In this document: piece by piece, positions 48,331 to 55,806 of the stretch
Numbering within the stretch: position 1 is the stretch's first letter
Layout of the letters: each line of letters starts with the position of its first letter
NCBI RefSeq assembly: GCF_900104485.1
Contig: NZ_FMXQ01000004.1
Span: 62,001 to 126,000 of the forward strand
Reading direction: 5' to 3'
DNA length: 64,000 bases
From: Bauldia litoralis
Lineage (GTDB): Bacteria; Pseudomonadota; Alphaproteobacteria; Rhizobiales; Kaistiaceae
The notes under the pieces: generated by a model
The model's input: only the letters and a program-made list of their open reading frames with translations
What the model was told of the DNA's origin: nothing
Databases searched by the model: none
Program-made: the position numbers and the translations under genes

Positions 48331-49008
48331 ATGATCACTGTGATCCTGCCCACTCGAGACGACGAGATCGCTCTGGCCCTGGCCCTGACACCGCTGGTGC
48401 CGGCGGCGGTGGAAGGCATTGTCAGGGAAGTCATCGTCGTCGATGCCGGGTCGCGCGACGGGACGCTGGTCGTCGCGGACGCAGCCGGCTGCACCGTGGT
48501 GCGGGGCAGTGGCCCGGAGGCGCTGATGGCCGCTGTCGAGGAAGCCAAGTCCGACTGGCTGCTCTTCCTCTCGCCCTCGGCGGTGCTTGATGCCAACTGG
48601 TTCGGCGAGGTCCTGCCGTTCATCGACCGGGCGATGATGGCCGGCGAGGGCAGCGACGCGGCCGCCGCTTTCCGCCACGGCCGGGCCGAATCGGGATTTA
48701 CGGCGCGGTTCGCCGAATGGAGCGCGACCTTCCGCTCCGCCGGTTTCGCCGCGCCCTACCAGGAGCAGGGTCTGCTGGTCTCGCGCTCACTCTATCGCGC
48801 CGTCGGCGGGCACCGGACCCTGCCGGCCATGGCCGATGTCGATCTCGCCCGTCGTATCGGCCGGCGCCGCCTGACGCTGTTTCGCGCCCGCGCCGTCATG
48901 CGTCGCCCGGCTGGCGGCGGCTTCTTTCGCGGGGCGCGCAACGCCGCCTGCCTGGCGATGTTCGTGATGCGCCTGCCGCCGCGGGTGATCGGACGTTTCG
49001 CCGCCTGA
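48331..49008 (+). CDS. Glycosyltransferase family 2-like protein
   Basis: The 225-residue protein starts ITVILPTRDDEIALALAL and has a GT-A-like fold: EVIVVDAGSRDGT with the metal-binding-type acidic residues, LLFLSPSAVLDANWF and a C-terminal GFFRGARNAA basic helix. It is shorter than full GT2 enzymes and lacks a clear DxD in the usual place, so its activity is uncertain. It faces the radical SAM gene divergently. Confidence 0.75.
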   Translation: MITVILPTRDDEIALALALTPLVPAAVEGIVREVIVVDAGSRDGTLVVADAAGCTVVRGSGPEALMAAVEEAKSDWLLFLSPSAVLDANWFGEVLPFIDRAMMAGEGSDAAAAFRHGRAESGFTARFAEWSATFRSAGFAAPYQEQGLLVSRSLYRAVGGHRTLPAMADVDLARRIGRRRLTLFRARAVMRRPAGGGFFRGARNAACLAMFVMRLPPRVIGRFAA

Positions 49009-49017
49009 ACGGCAGCC

Positions 49018-49578
49018 TCAGACGTCGGTGCCGCGCAGCTTCGATCGTTTCAGATGCTCATCCAGCCGCGGCATGATCTCGACGAAATTGCACGGCGCGT
49101 GGCGGTAGTCGAACTGCTGGGCGAGGATCCCGTCCCAGGCGTCGCGACAGGCACCAGGCGAACCGGGCAGGCAGAAGACGAAGGTCTCCCGGGCAATGCC
49201 GGCGATCGCCCGCGACTGGATCGTCGAGGTACCGATCGTCCCGTAGCTGACGATGTGGAAGACCGTCGCGAAACCGTCCATCCGCTTGTCGAGGAGCGGT
49301 TCGACCGCCTCCACCGTCACGTCGCGGCCGGTCAGCCCGGTGCCGCCGGTGGTGATCACGGCGTCGATGCCGGGATCGCTCGTCCATCGATTGATCACCG
49401 CCTGAATTGCCGCGACATCGTCGCGGACCAGATCGCGGGCGGCGAGATCGTGGCCTGCTTTCTCGATGCGCTCGGCCAGTGTCGTGCCGGACCGGTCCTC
49501 TTCGATCGACCGGGTGTCCGACACCGTCAGCACGGCAAAGCGGACTGGAACGAAAGCCGGCGCCGGGGCATCGGTCAT
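49018..49578 (-). CDS. moaB: Molybdenum cofactor biosynthesis protein B
   Basis: MoaB/MogA-type proteins adenylylate molybdopterin. The 186-residue protein has FAVLTVSDTRSIEEDRSG, ITTGGTGLTGRDVTVEAVEPLL and FCLPGSPGACRDAWDGIL, the MoaB signature, including the substrate-binding TGGTG loop. It lies 34 bp after ispE on the same strand. Confidence 0.95.
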   Translation of the reverse strand: MTDAPAPAFVPVRFAVLTVSDTRSIEEDRSGTTLAERIEKAGHDLAARDLVRDDVAAIQAVINRWTSDPGIDAVITTGGTGLTGRDVTVEAVEPLLDKRMDGFATVFHIVSYGTIGTSTIQSRAIAGIARETFVFCLPGSPGACRDAWDGILAQQFDYRHAPCNFVEIMPRLDEHLKRSKLRGTDV

Positions 49579-49612
49579 CGCCCGGTCTCCGCGTTGCCTG
49601 CGACGCGGGTCA

Positions 49613-50545
49613 TCATGACCCGCCGGTCCGGGTGACAGCGACCCACCATTGCGGCCGCGCGGCGCGGATTCGCTCGGCGGCGCGCCGGCCGGCCTCCGGC
49701 GACATGAAGATACCGAAGACCGTCGCGCCCGAACCGGACATGCGGGCGAAGAGGCAGTCGGCGTCGGCGGCGAGCGTGCGAACCGCCGTTTCGACCGCCG
49801 GGGCCTCGGCGATCGCCGGCTCGAAGAGGTCGTTCCGCGTCTTTCTCAGCCAGAAGATGAACTCCATCAGCGACCCGCCGAAGTCCGGCAGCGGCGGCAG
49901 CGGCGTGCGCTTGACCGGGTCGAGACGCCCGAAGACCGCGGGGGTGGAGACGGACGCCCCCGGATTGACCAGGAGGACGGTCAGCGGCGGAATCCCGGGC
50001 GCCGGCGTCACGTCCTCGCCGACGCCGCGCATGAAGGAGGGGCGCGACGAAAGACAGACCGGAACGTCGGAGCCGAGCGACAGGCCGAGCCGGGCGAGTT
50101 CGCCATCGCTGAGGCCCATATGCCAAAGCCGGTCGAGGAGCCGGAGCGCAGCCGCGGCATCGGCGGAGCCACCGCCGAGACCGGCGGCCACGGGCAGTTG
50201 CTTGTCGAGATACAGCTTCAGGCCGGCGGTCGGCCGACCGGGATAGGCCTCGCAGAGCGCCTTGGCGGCGGCCAGCACAAGGTTGGTGTCGGGCGTCGTC
50301 GTCGGGTCGAGCCCGCCAGCGAACAGTCCGCCGAGGTCGAGATCGACGAACCCCTCGTTGTCGGGGAAGGCGGTGAGGGTATCGCCCGCCTCGGCGAAGA
50401 CGACGAGGCTGTCGAGCAGGTGATACCCGTCGTCGCGCCGCTCCAGCACATGCAGCGCGAGGTTTATCTTGGCCCGGGCGAATTCCGTATGCGACGCGGC
50501 CTTCGGGATCGCCGCCGAGACGGTGTCAGCCGTCGCTTGCACCAT
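49613..50545 (-). CDS. ispE: 4-diphosphocytidyl-2-C-methyl-D-erythritol kinase
   Basis: IspE phosphorylates CDP-ME in the MEP pathway. The 310-residue GHMP kinase starts ARAKINLALHVLERRDDGYH, carries the phosphate loop LPVAAGLGGGSADAAAALRLL and the C-terminal ARMSGSGATVFGIF. The ATG at 50545 overlaps the end of the TPR gene by 20 bp, implying coupling. Its product is used by IspF and then IspG/IspH (ispH at 14-15 kb). Confidence 0.96.
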   Translation of the reverse strand: MVQATADTVSAAIPKAASHTEFARAKINLALHVLERRDDGYHLLDSLVVFAEAGDTLTAFPDNEGFVDLDLGGLFAGGLDPTTTPDTNLVLAAAKALCEAYPGRPTAGLKLYLDKQLPVAAGLGGGSADAAAALRLLDRLWHMGLSDGELARLGLSLGSDVPVCLSSRPSFMRGVGEDVTPAPGIPPLTVLLVNPGASVSTPAVFGRLDPVKRTPLPPLPDFGGSLMEFIFWLRKTRNDLFEPAIAEAPAVETAVRTLAADADCLFARMSGSGATVFGIFMSPEAGRRAAERIRAARPQWWVAVTRTGGS

Positions 50546-52235
50546 CGGTGACCAGACCCTTCTCAAGTTTCCTGACGATAACCTCGAGGTCGGTCGGCTC
50601 GGGATCGAGATCGCGGGCATGGTTCCACTGGAAGGTCGCCTCGCGCTTGCGGCCGACTTTCCAGTAGGCATCGCCGAGGTGGTCGTTGATGACCGGATCC
50701 TCGGGCTTCAATTCGACCGCGCGTTCGAGCTGGGCGACGGCATCCTCGTAGCGGCCAAGGCGGAAATAGGCCCAGCCGAGGCTGTCGACGATGTAGCCGT
50801 CATTCGGCCGCTGGTCGACGGCCGAGCGGATCATGTCGAGCCCCTCCTCGAGGTTGACGCCCATGTCGACCCAGGAATAGCCGAGATAGTTGAGCACCTG
50901 CGGCTGGCCGGGATTGAGGTCGAGCGCCTTCTTGAGGTCGGCCTCGGATTTCGCCCATTCGTCGCTGCGTTCGTAGGCGACGCCGCGGAAGTAGAACAGC
51001 CGCCAGTCGCCGGCGGTCGGCTCGTCGATGGTGGCGATGCCCTTGGAATAGGTCTCCGCCGCCTCGGCGAAACGCTCGCGACCGCGGAAGATGTTGCCGA
51101 GGGCGACGATTGCATCGAGGCCTTCCGGGTTCTTCTCGATCAGCTTGCTGAGCATGGCGACCGCCTCGTCGGTCCGGATCAGGTTGTCGAGGCAGAAGCC
51201 GGTCTGGATGTCCGCGTTGCGGCGCAGGTTGGACTCCTGTGGGATTCGTCCATAAATGCGGATCGCCTCCTCGCAGCGGTCGGCCGAGACCAGAAGGTCG
51301 GCCAGCGCCGTCAGCGCCAGGTGCGAGTCCGGCTTCAGGTAGAGCGAGAGGTGAAGATAGGCGGCCGGCAGTTCGGTGCCTTCATCGGTGCCGATCGCCG
51401 CGCCCAGACCGTAGAGGACCTCCGCCGCGCCTTCGACGGTCGAAGAGACCAGCGGGCCCGGGTCCTTGCCGGCGACGAGTTCGTCGAGCAGGAAGCCGAT
51501 GACCGGGTTGCCCGGCTGGGTCTGCATGAAGCGCTCCAGCGCCTCGATCGCCTGGTCGCGCTTGCCGGCAGACGAAAGGATCCGGCCATAGGCCTCGACG
51601 ACGCGCAGCGCCGAGCCGTCGGTCTCGAAGGCATCGGTGATGGCGCGGACCGCCACGTCTTTCTGGCCGGCGACGTCGGCGATCAGGGCGGTGTGGTAGT
51701 TCTTGAAGATCTCGTACCAGCTCGGCCCGCTCAGGCCGTCGACGAGCGCGAAGGCGGCATCGGTATCGCCTTCGCCCTGCTTGGCCCAGGCCGTGAGCAG
51801 GCCGCTGGTCAGTACTGCCAGCGGCGCGCGCGCGGTCTCTGCCATCTCGGCCTCGGCATCCGCCAGATCGCCTGCCTTGATCGCCCGGACGCCGCGTAAC
51901 AGGCGCGCCAGCGGGTTTCGCGTGTCGATGTCGATCAGCCGTTCGGCATAGCCCGCAGCCGGCTCGATGTCGCCATTGGCGATTCGCAGGACCAGTACCC
52001 GCTCCATCAGGATCGGGTTTTCCGGGTCGTTGCCCAGCGCCGCGGTGAAATAGTTGGCCGCCGCCTCGAGATCGCGCGCCGCGTCGGCGCTCCGTCCGGC
52101 GAGGTAGCTGCCGGCAAGCGATATCGGCGTAACGGCGAAATCGTTCTCGAAGCCGGTCTCGGCTCCTGCCGAGGCAGCGAACGCCGCCATGCCGGCTGCT
52201 GCGATGGTAATGCGAAGTGCTTTTGAGACGCTCAT
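50526..52235 (-). CDS. TPR-repeat protein
   Basis: This 569-residue exported protein has a signal peptide (ALRITIAAAGMAAFAASAGA) and many tetratricopeptide repeats, clearest in the C-terminal half (YFRGVAYERSDEWAKSEADLKKALDLNPG, split over two helices; AYFRLGRYEDAVAQLERAVEL). Similar proteins in alphaproteobacteria lie next to ispE and polyprenyl synthase genes; no function is established. It probably serves as a periplasmic scaffold. Confidence 0.88.
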   Translation of the reverse strand: MSVSKALRITIAAAGMAAFAASAGAETGFENDFAVTPISLAGSYLAGRSADAARDLEAAANYFTAALGNDPENPILMERVLVLRIANGDIEPAAGYAERLIDIDTRNPLARLLRGVRAIKAGDLADAEAEMAETARAPLAVLTSGLLTAWAKQGEGDTDAAFALVDGLSGPSWYEIFKNYHTALIADVAGQKDVAVRAITDAFETDGSALRVVEAYGRILSSAGKRDQAIEALERFMQTQPGNPVIGFLLDELVAGKDPGPLVSSTVEGAAEVLYGLGAAIGTDEGTELPAAYLHLSLYLKPDSHLALTALADLLVSADRCEEAIRIYGRIPQESNLRRNADIQTGFCLDNLIRTDEAVAMLSKLIEKNPEGLDAIVALGNIFRGRERFAEAAETYSKGIATIDEPTAGDWRLFYFRGVAYERSDEWAKSEADLKKALDLNPGQPQVLNYLGYSWVDMGVNLEEGLDMIRSAVDQRPNDGYIVDSLGWAYFRLGRYEDAVAQLERAVELKPEDPVINDHLGDAYWKVGRKREATFQWNHARDLDPEPTDLEVIVRKLEKGLVTDGASDG

Positions 52236-52329
52236 ATCGGCCCGTTTTCAGTGGACAGGAGTCGACCGCTTTGTGGGCGGCTAAAATGGCGGTTTTGCAG
52301 CCGCGCCGCAAGCCGGGGCCGAATTCGGC

Positions 52330-53349
52330 CTAGTGCGCCCGGTTGATGCAGAAATCGACGGCCTCCAGCAGCGCCGCCCGGTAATCCGAATCGGGGAACG
52401 GCGCCAGCGCGTCGCGGGCGACGCCACCATAGTGGCGGGCGCGCTCGATCGTGTCGTCGATCGCGTTGTGGCGGCGCATCAGCACCACCGCCTTTTCGAG
52501 ATCGCCGTCCTCGATCGCGCTGTCGACGATTACCTTCTTCCAGAAGGCCCGGTCCTCGTCGGAACCGCGGCGGTAGCTGAGCACCACCGGCAGGGTGATC
52601 TTGCCTTCGCGGAAATCGTCGCCGACCTGCTTGCCGAGCTCGGCGGCGCTGCCGCCATAGTCGAGCGCGTCGTCGACCAGCTGGAAGGCGAGGCCGAGAT
52701 TGGTGCCGTAGGATCGGAAGGCGGCGCGTTCGGCGCGATCACGCTCGGCGATCGTCGGCCCGACTTCCGCCGCGGCGGAGAACAAGGCGGCGGTCTTGGC
52801 GCTGATCACCGCCAGATATTCGTCCTCGGTGGTTGCCGTATTCTTGGCCGCCGCCAGCTGCATCACCTCGCCCTCGGCGATGACCGCGGCGGCGTTGGAC
52901 AAAATGTCGAGGGCGCCGAGCGAGCCGACCTCGACCATCATCTTGAACGCCTGGCCGAGCAGGAAATCGCCGACCAGCACGCTTGCCTGGTTGCCCCAGA
53001 CGAGGCGTGCGGCGGCCTTGCCGCGGCGCATGTCGCTCTCGTCGACGACATCGTCATGGAGGAGGGTGGCGGTGTGCATGAACTCGACGCTGGCCGCCAG
53101 CTTGATATGGCCGCTGCCGGTGTAGCCGCACATGCCGGCTGCCGCGATGGTCAGCATCGGCCGCAGCCGCTTGCCGCCGGAATCGATCAGGTGGCGGGCG
53201 ACCTCGGGGATCATGCCGACATCGGAGCCGGCCCGGTCGAGGATCAGCTCGTTGACCCGGGCCATGTCGCCGGAAGCCAGCCGCACCAACGGTTCGATGC
53301 TCGCCCGCGGTTCAGTCTTTCCGTCCTGAAGGGGAACGATCACGCCCAC
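52330..53349 (-). CDS. Polyprenyl (octa/decaprenyl) diphosphate synthase
   Basis: This trans-prenyltransferase makes the long isoprenoid side chain of ubiquinone. The 339-residue protein has the two Asp-rich motifs: LLHDDVVDESDMRRG (first, about residue 100) and AFQLVDDALDYGG (second). GSGGKRLRPMLTIAA marks the IPP site. The start is GTG (53349) with AAGGAT upstream. Chain length cannot be read reliably; decaprenyl is usual in Rhizobiales. It heads the unit with the TPR gene, ispE and moaB. Confidence 0.94.
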   Translation of the reverse strand: MGVIVPLQDGKTEPRASIEPLVRLASGDMARVNELILDRAGSDVGMIPEVARHLIDSGGKRLRPMLTIAAAGMCGYTGSGHIKLAASVEFMHTATLLHDDVVDESDMRRGKAAARLVWGNQASVLVGDFLLGQAFKMMVEVGSLGALDILSNAAAVIAEGEVMQLAAAKNTATTEDEYLAVISAKTAALFSAAAEVGPTIAERDRAERAAFRSYGTNLGLAFQLVDDALDYGGSAAELGKQVGDDFREGKITLPVVLSYRRGSDEDRAFWKKVIVDSAIEDGDLEKAVVLMRRHNAIDDTIERARHYGGVARDALAPFPDSDYRAALLEAVDFCINRAH

Positions 53350-53513
53350 CGAAAATCCTTTTCCTGCTGTCGTCCGACGACCCTAGGCGGAACCGACGAT
53401 CGCTTCAAATCTAGCGGTACCGCCGCATTGAGCCAGTGCGACGGATTGTCGGACCTCGTTCCGCCACCTAAGCTTGGAAACGATCAAGGTCCAATCACAT
53501 AAAGCTGGGGTGA

Positions 53514-53750
53514 ATGGAAGAACTCATCAGAACCAACGACATCGTTCTTATCTCTTTTGTCGAGGCCCTGCTGCGCGACGCCGGAATCGAGGTGCTGGTG
53601 CTCGACCAGAACATGAGCGTAATCGAGGGTTCTCTAGGGGTTCTGCCGAGGAGGATCCTGGTTGCCGCTGATAATCTCGACCAGGCCCGGCGGATCCTGA
53701 CCGACGCCGATATCGGCAAGGAACTGGAGGATCCCGGGAAAAAGGGATGA
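53514..53750 (+). CDS. DUF2007 domain protein
   Basis: A 78-residue protein: MEELIRTNDIVLISFVEALL then a short ferredoxin-like domain with LPRRILVAADNLDQARRILTD. DUF2007 is described as a putative signal-transduction (PII-like) domain; the function is unknown. TTGGAA (53474) and ACATAA (53497) 17 bp apart may be its promoter, and GGGGTG precedes the ATG. It overlaps the downstream methyltransferase gene by 4 bp. Confidence 0.85.
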   Translation: MEELIRTNDIVLISFVEALLRDAGIEVLVLDQNMSVIEGSLGVLPRRILVAADNLDQARRILTDADIGKELEDPGKKG

Positions 53751-54604
53751 CCGCCGCCACGGAGATCGCGCCCGGAATCACCGTTGATTCATTCCTGGAC
53801 GGCCGTGTGGAAGCCTTGCAACACGCCAGGGGACACCACCGGGCGGGCCTTGAGGCAGTGCTGCTCGCGGTGTCTCTCGATTCTCGTCTCACCGGCACGG
53901 TCGCCGACCTCGGCGCCGGGGTCGGGGTGGCAGGTTTCTGTGCAGCCGCCCGCTGCCCACACGCCAGGGTGGTGCTGGTCGAGCGGAATGCGGAAGCGGT
54001 TGCATGTGCCCGCCAGGCGCTGACCCGACCGGCCAACGCGGCCTTCGCCGACCGGGTGCGGATAGCGGCGACGGATATCACCGCGCCGGAGGCCGAACGC
54101 ACCGCCGCCGGCATGGGCCGCGACCTTGCCGACCACGTCCTGCTCAACCCGCCATTTTACCCCGAGGCCGCCGGCAGCCGTTCGCCGAACCCGGCACGGG
54201 CCGACGCCCATGTGCTGGACGTCGGCGGGCTCGACTCGTGGCTGCGGGCGGCGGCGTCGGTGCTGAAGGTGCGCGGCGACGTGACGGTGATCTTTCGCGC
54301 CGACGGACTGGCGCAGTTGCTGGCGGCGATCGGCCGCCGCTTCGGCGCGCTCGACATCCTGCCGATCCAGCCGCGTGCCGGCGAGCCGGCGCACCGGGTG
54401 CTGGTCCGCGGGCTGAAGGGCGCTGGCGGTCCGTTGCGCATCCTGCCGGCGCTGGTGCTGCACGGCGACACCGGCAACGGCTTCACGCCGGAGGTCGAGG
54501 CGATGCTGCGCCAGGGCAGGGCGCTTTCCTTGGTGGTTCGCGCTTGGCACGGCGGCCGCGGCGCCCCATCTAGGGTGGATAGTCACGAGGATTCAGGAGC
54601 ATAG
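53747..54604 (+). CDS. tRNA1(Val) (adenine-N6)-methyltransferase-like protein
   Basis: A class I SAM-dependent methyltransferase of the TrmN6/YfiC type. The 285-residue protein shows VADLGAGVGVAGFC (SAM motif I), VLVERNAEAVACARQAL and the catalytic NPPF in VLLNPPFYPEA, which fits N6-adenine methylation. The start overlaps the DUF2007 stop. The target (tRNA A37) is inferred from the family. Confidence 0.88.
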   Translation: MTAATEIAPGITVDSFLDGRVEALQHARGHHRAGLEAVLLAVSLDSRLTGTVADLGAGVGVAGFCAAARCPHARVVLVERNAEAVACARQALTRPANAAFADRVRIAATDITAPEAERTAAGMGRDLADHVLLNPPFYPEAAGSRSPNPARADAHVLDVGGLDSWLRAAASVLKVRGDVTVIFRADGLAQLLAAIGRRFGALDILPIQPRAGEPAHRVLVRGLKGAGGPLRILPALVLHGDTGNGFTPEVEAMLRQGRALSLVVRAWHGGRGAPSRVDSHEDSGA

Positions 54605-54612
54605 GGCCGCGC

Positions 54613-55446
54613 ATGGCATTTTCGGTGAAGGGTTTGTTCTCGCGCGGCGGGCCGGTGATTCCGGTGGTGCGGCTTTCCGGTTCGATCGGCACCGGGCCGG
54701 GCCTGCGGCCAAGCCTGTCGCTGGCCGGCGTCGAGCCGCTGCTCGCCCGCGCCTTCGGCATCAAGGCGGCGCCGGCGGTGGCGATCGTCGTCAACTCGCC
54801 GGGCGGCGCCGCGGTCCAGTCGCACCTGATCCACAAGCGCATCCGCCAACTCGCCGACGAGAAGGACAAGCATGTCATCGTCGCGGTCGAGGATGTCGCC
54901 GCCTCGGGCGGCTACATGATCGCCGCCGCCGGCGACGAGATCCTGGTCGACGCCTCGTCGATCGTCGGCTCGATCGGCGTCATCTTCGCCGGCTTCGGCT
55001 TCGAGAAGCTGATCGACAAGATCGGCGTCGAACGCCGCATCCACACGGCCGGCAGCAACAAGGCAGTCCTCGATCCCTTCTCGCCGGAAAAGGCCGACGA
55101 CGTGAACCGCCTCAAGGCGATGCAGCAGGACGTCCATGCCGCCTTCATTGCGCTGGTCCGCGACCGGCGGAAGCGCCTCGCCGATGATCCCGACCTCTTC
55201 ACCGGCGCCTTCTGGTCCGGCGGCCGGGCGGTCGACCTGGGCCTCGCCGACCGCATCGCCGACCTGCCGACCGCGCTGAAGGAAAAATACGGCGACAAGG
55301 TCGAGATGAAGCCGATCGCCGCCTCGCAGGGCTTCCTGCGCCGTCGCCTCGGCATGGCCGCGCCGGGCATGGCCGTCGCCGCCCAGGTCGAGGGTGTCGT
55401 CGGCGCGCTGGAAGAACGGTTGCTTTGGGAGCGCTACGGGCTCTAG
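54613..55446 (+). CDS. S49-family serine protease (SppA/SohB-like)
   Basis: Signal-peptide peptidase-like membrane protease. The 277-residue protein has RLSGSIGTG at its start, NSPGGAAVQSHLIH, the catalytic serine in EDVAASGGYMIAAAGDEI (about residue 100) and a lysine in the KAVLDPFSPEKADD segment that is the likely dyad partner. The N-terminal hydrophobic segment is short, so it may act near the inner face of the membrane. It follows the methyltransferase gene by 8 bp. Confidence 0.92.
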   Translation: MAFSVKGLFSRGGPVIPVVRLSGSIGTGPGLRPSLSLAGVEPLLARAFGIKAAPAVAIVVNSPGGAAVQSHLIHKRIRQLADEKDKHVIVAVEDVAASGGYMIAAAGDEILVDASSIVGSIGVIFAGFGFEKLIDKIGVERRIHTAGSNKAVLDPFSPEKADDVNRLKAMQQDVHAAFIALVRDRRKRLADDPDLFTGAFWSGGRAVDLGLADRIADLPTALKEKYGDKVEMKPIAASQGFLRRRLGMAAPGMAVAAQVEGVVGALEERLLWERYGL

Positions 55447-55500
55447 AATCGAGCGAAGGATGGCACCGCCGGTGCGTCCGTTTTCCGCGAGTGGGTGTCC

Positions 55501-55692
55501 ATGGGCGCTTTCCTGACCTTCGTCGGCGTTGTCGTCGCCATCTTTCTCTGGTGGCGGCGGTTCAACCGCACCCATACGACCGTGATGAGCGCGCTGAAAC
55601 GCGCCGAGACCTCACTGCAGAAGCGCGCCCCGCAGACGCTGGAAAAGGACCCCAAGACGGGGGTCTATCGGGCGCCTCGGCGGGAGGGGTGA
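55501..55692 (+). CDS. Small single-helix membrane protein
   Basis: A 63-residue protein: one membrane helix (GAFLTFVGVVVAIFLWW, residues 2-18), then a basic stretch and a tail ending KDPKTGVYRAPRREG. Proteins of this kind sit after the S49 protease gene in related genomes, usually before glyQ. The function is unknown. The ATG at 55501 is preferred to an in-frame GTG at 55495. Here the next gene is the convergent sulfatase rather than glyQ. Confidence 0.75.
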   Translation: MGAFLTFVGVVVAIFLWWRRFNRTHTTVMSALKRAETSLQKRAPQTLEKDPKTGVYRAPRREG

Positions 55693-55735
55693 TGCCCCAA
55701 CGACGAACGATTGGTCTGTTTGTAGGACGCGACGA

Positions 55736-55759
55736 CCCTCCCCCGGTCACGAGGGAGGG
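55736..55759. terminator. Bidirectional hairpin between convergent genes
   Basis: CCCTCCC (55736-55742) pairs with GGGAGGG (55753-55759) over a 10-nt loop, between the small membrane protein gene and the convergent sulfatase gene. It could stop both. No T tract is present. Confidence 0.45.
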
Positions 55760-55806
55760 GCACCGGGTAATTAAGAGTGCCGGGTTTGCGGAGTTGCGCC
55801 CGCCGG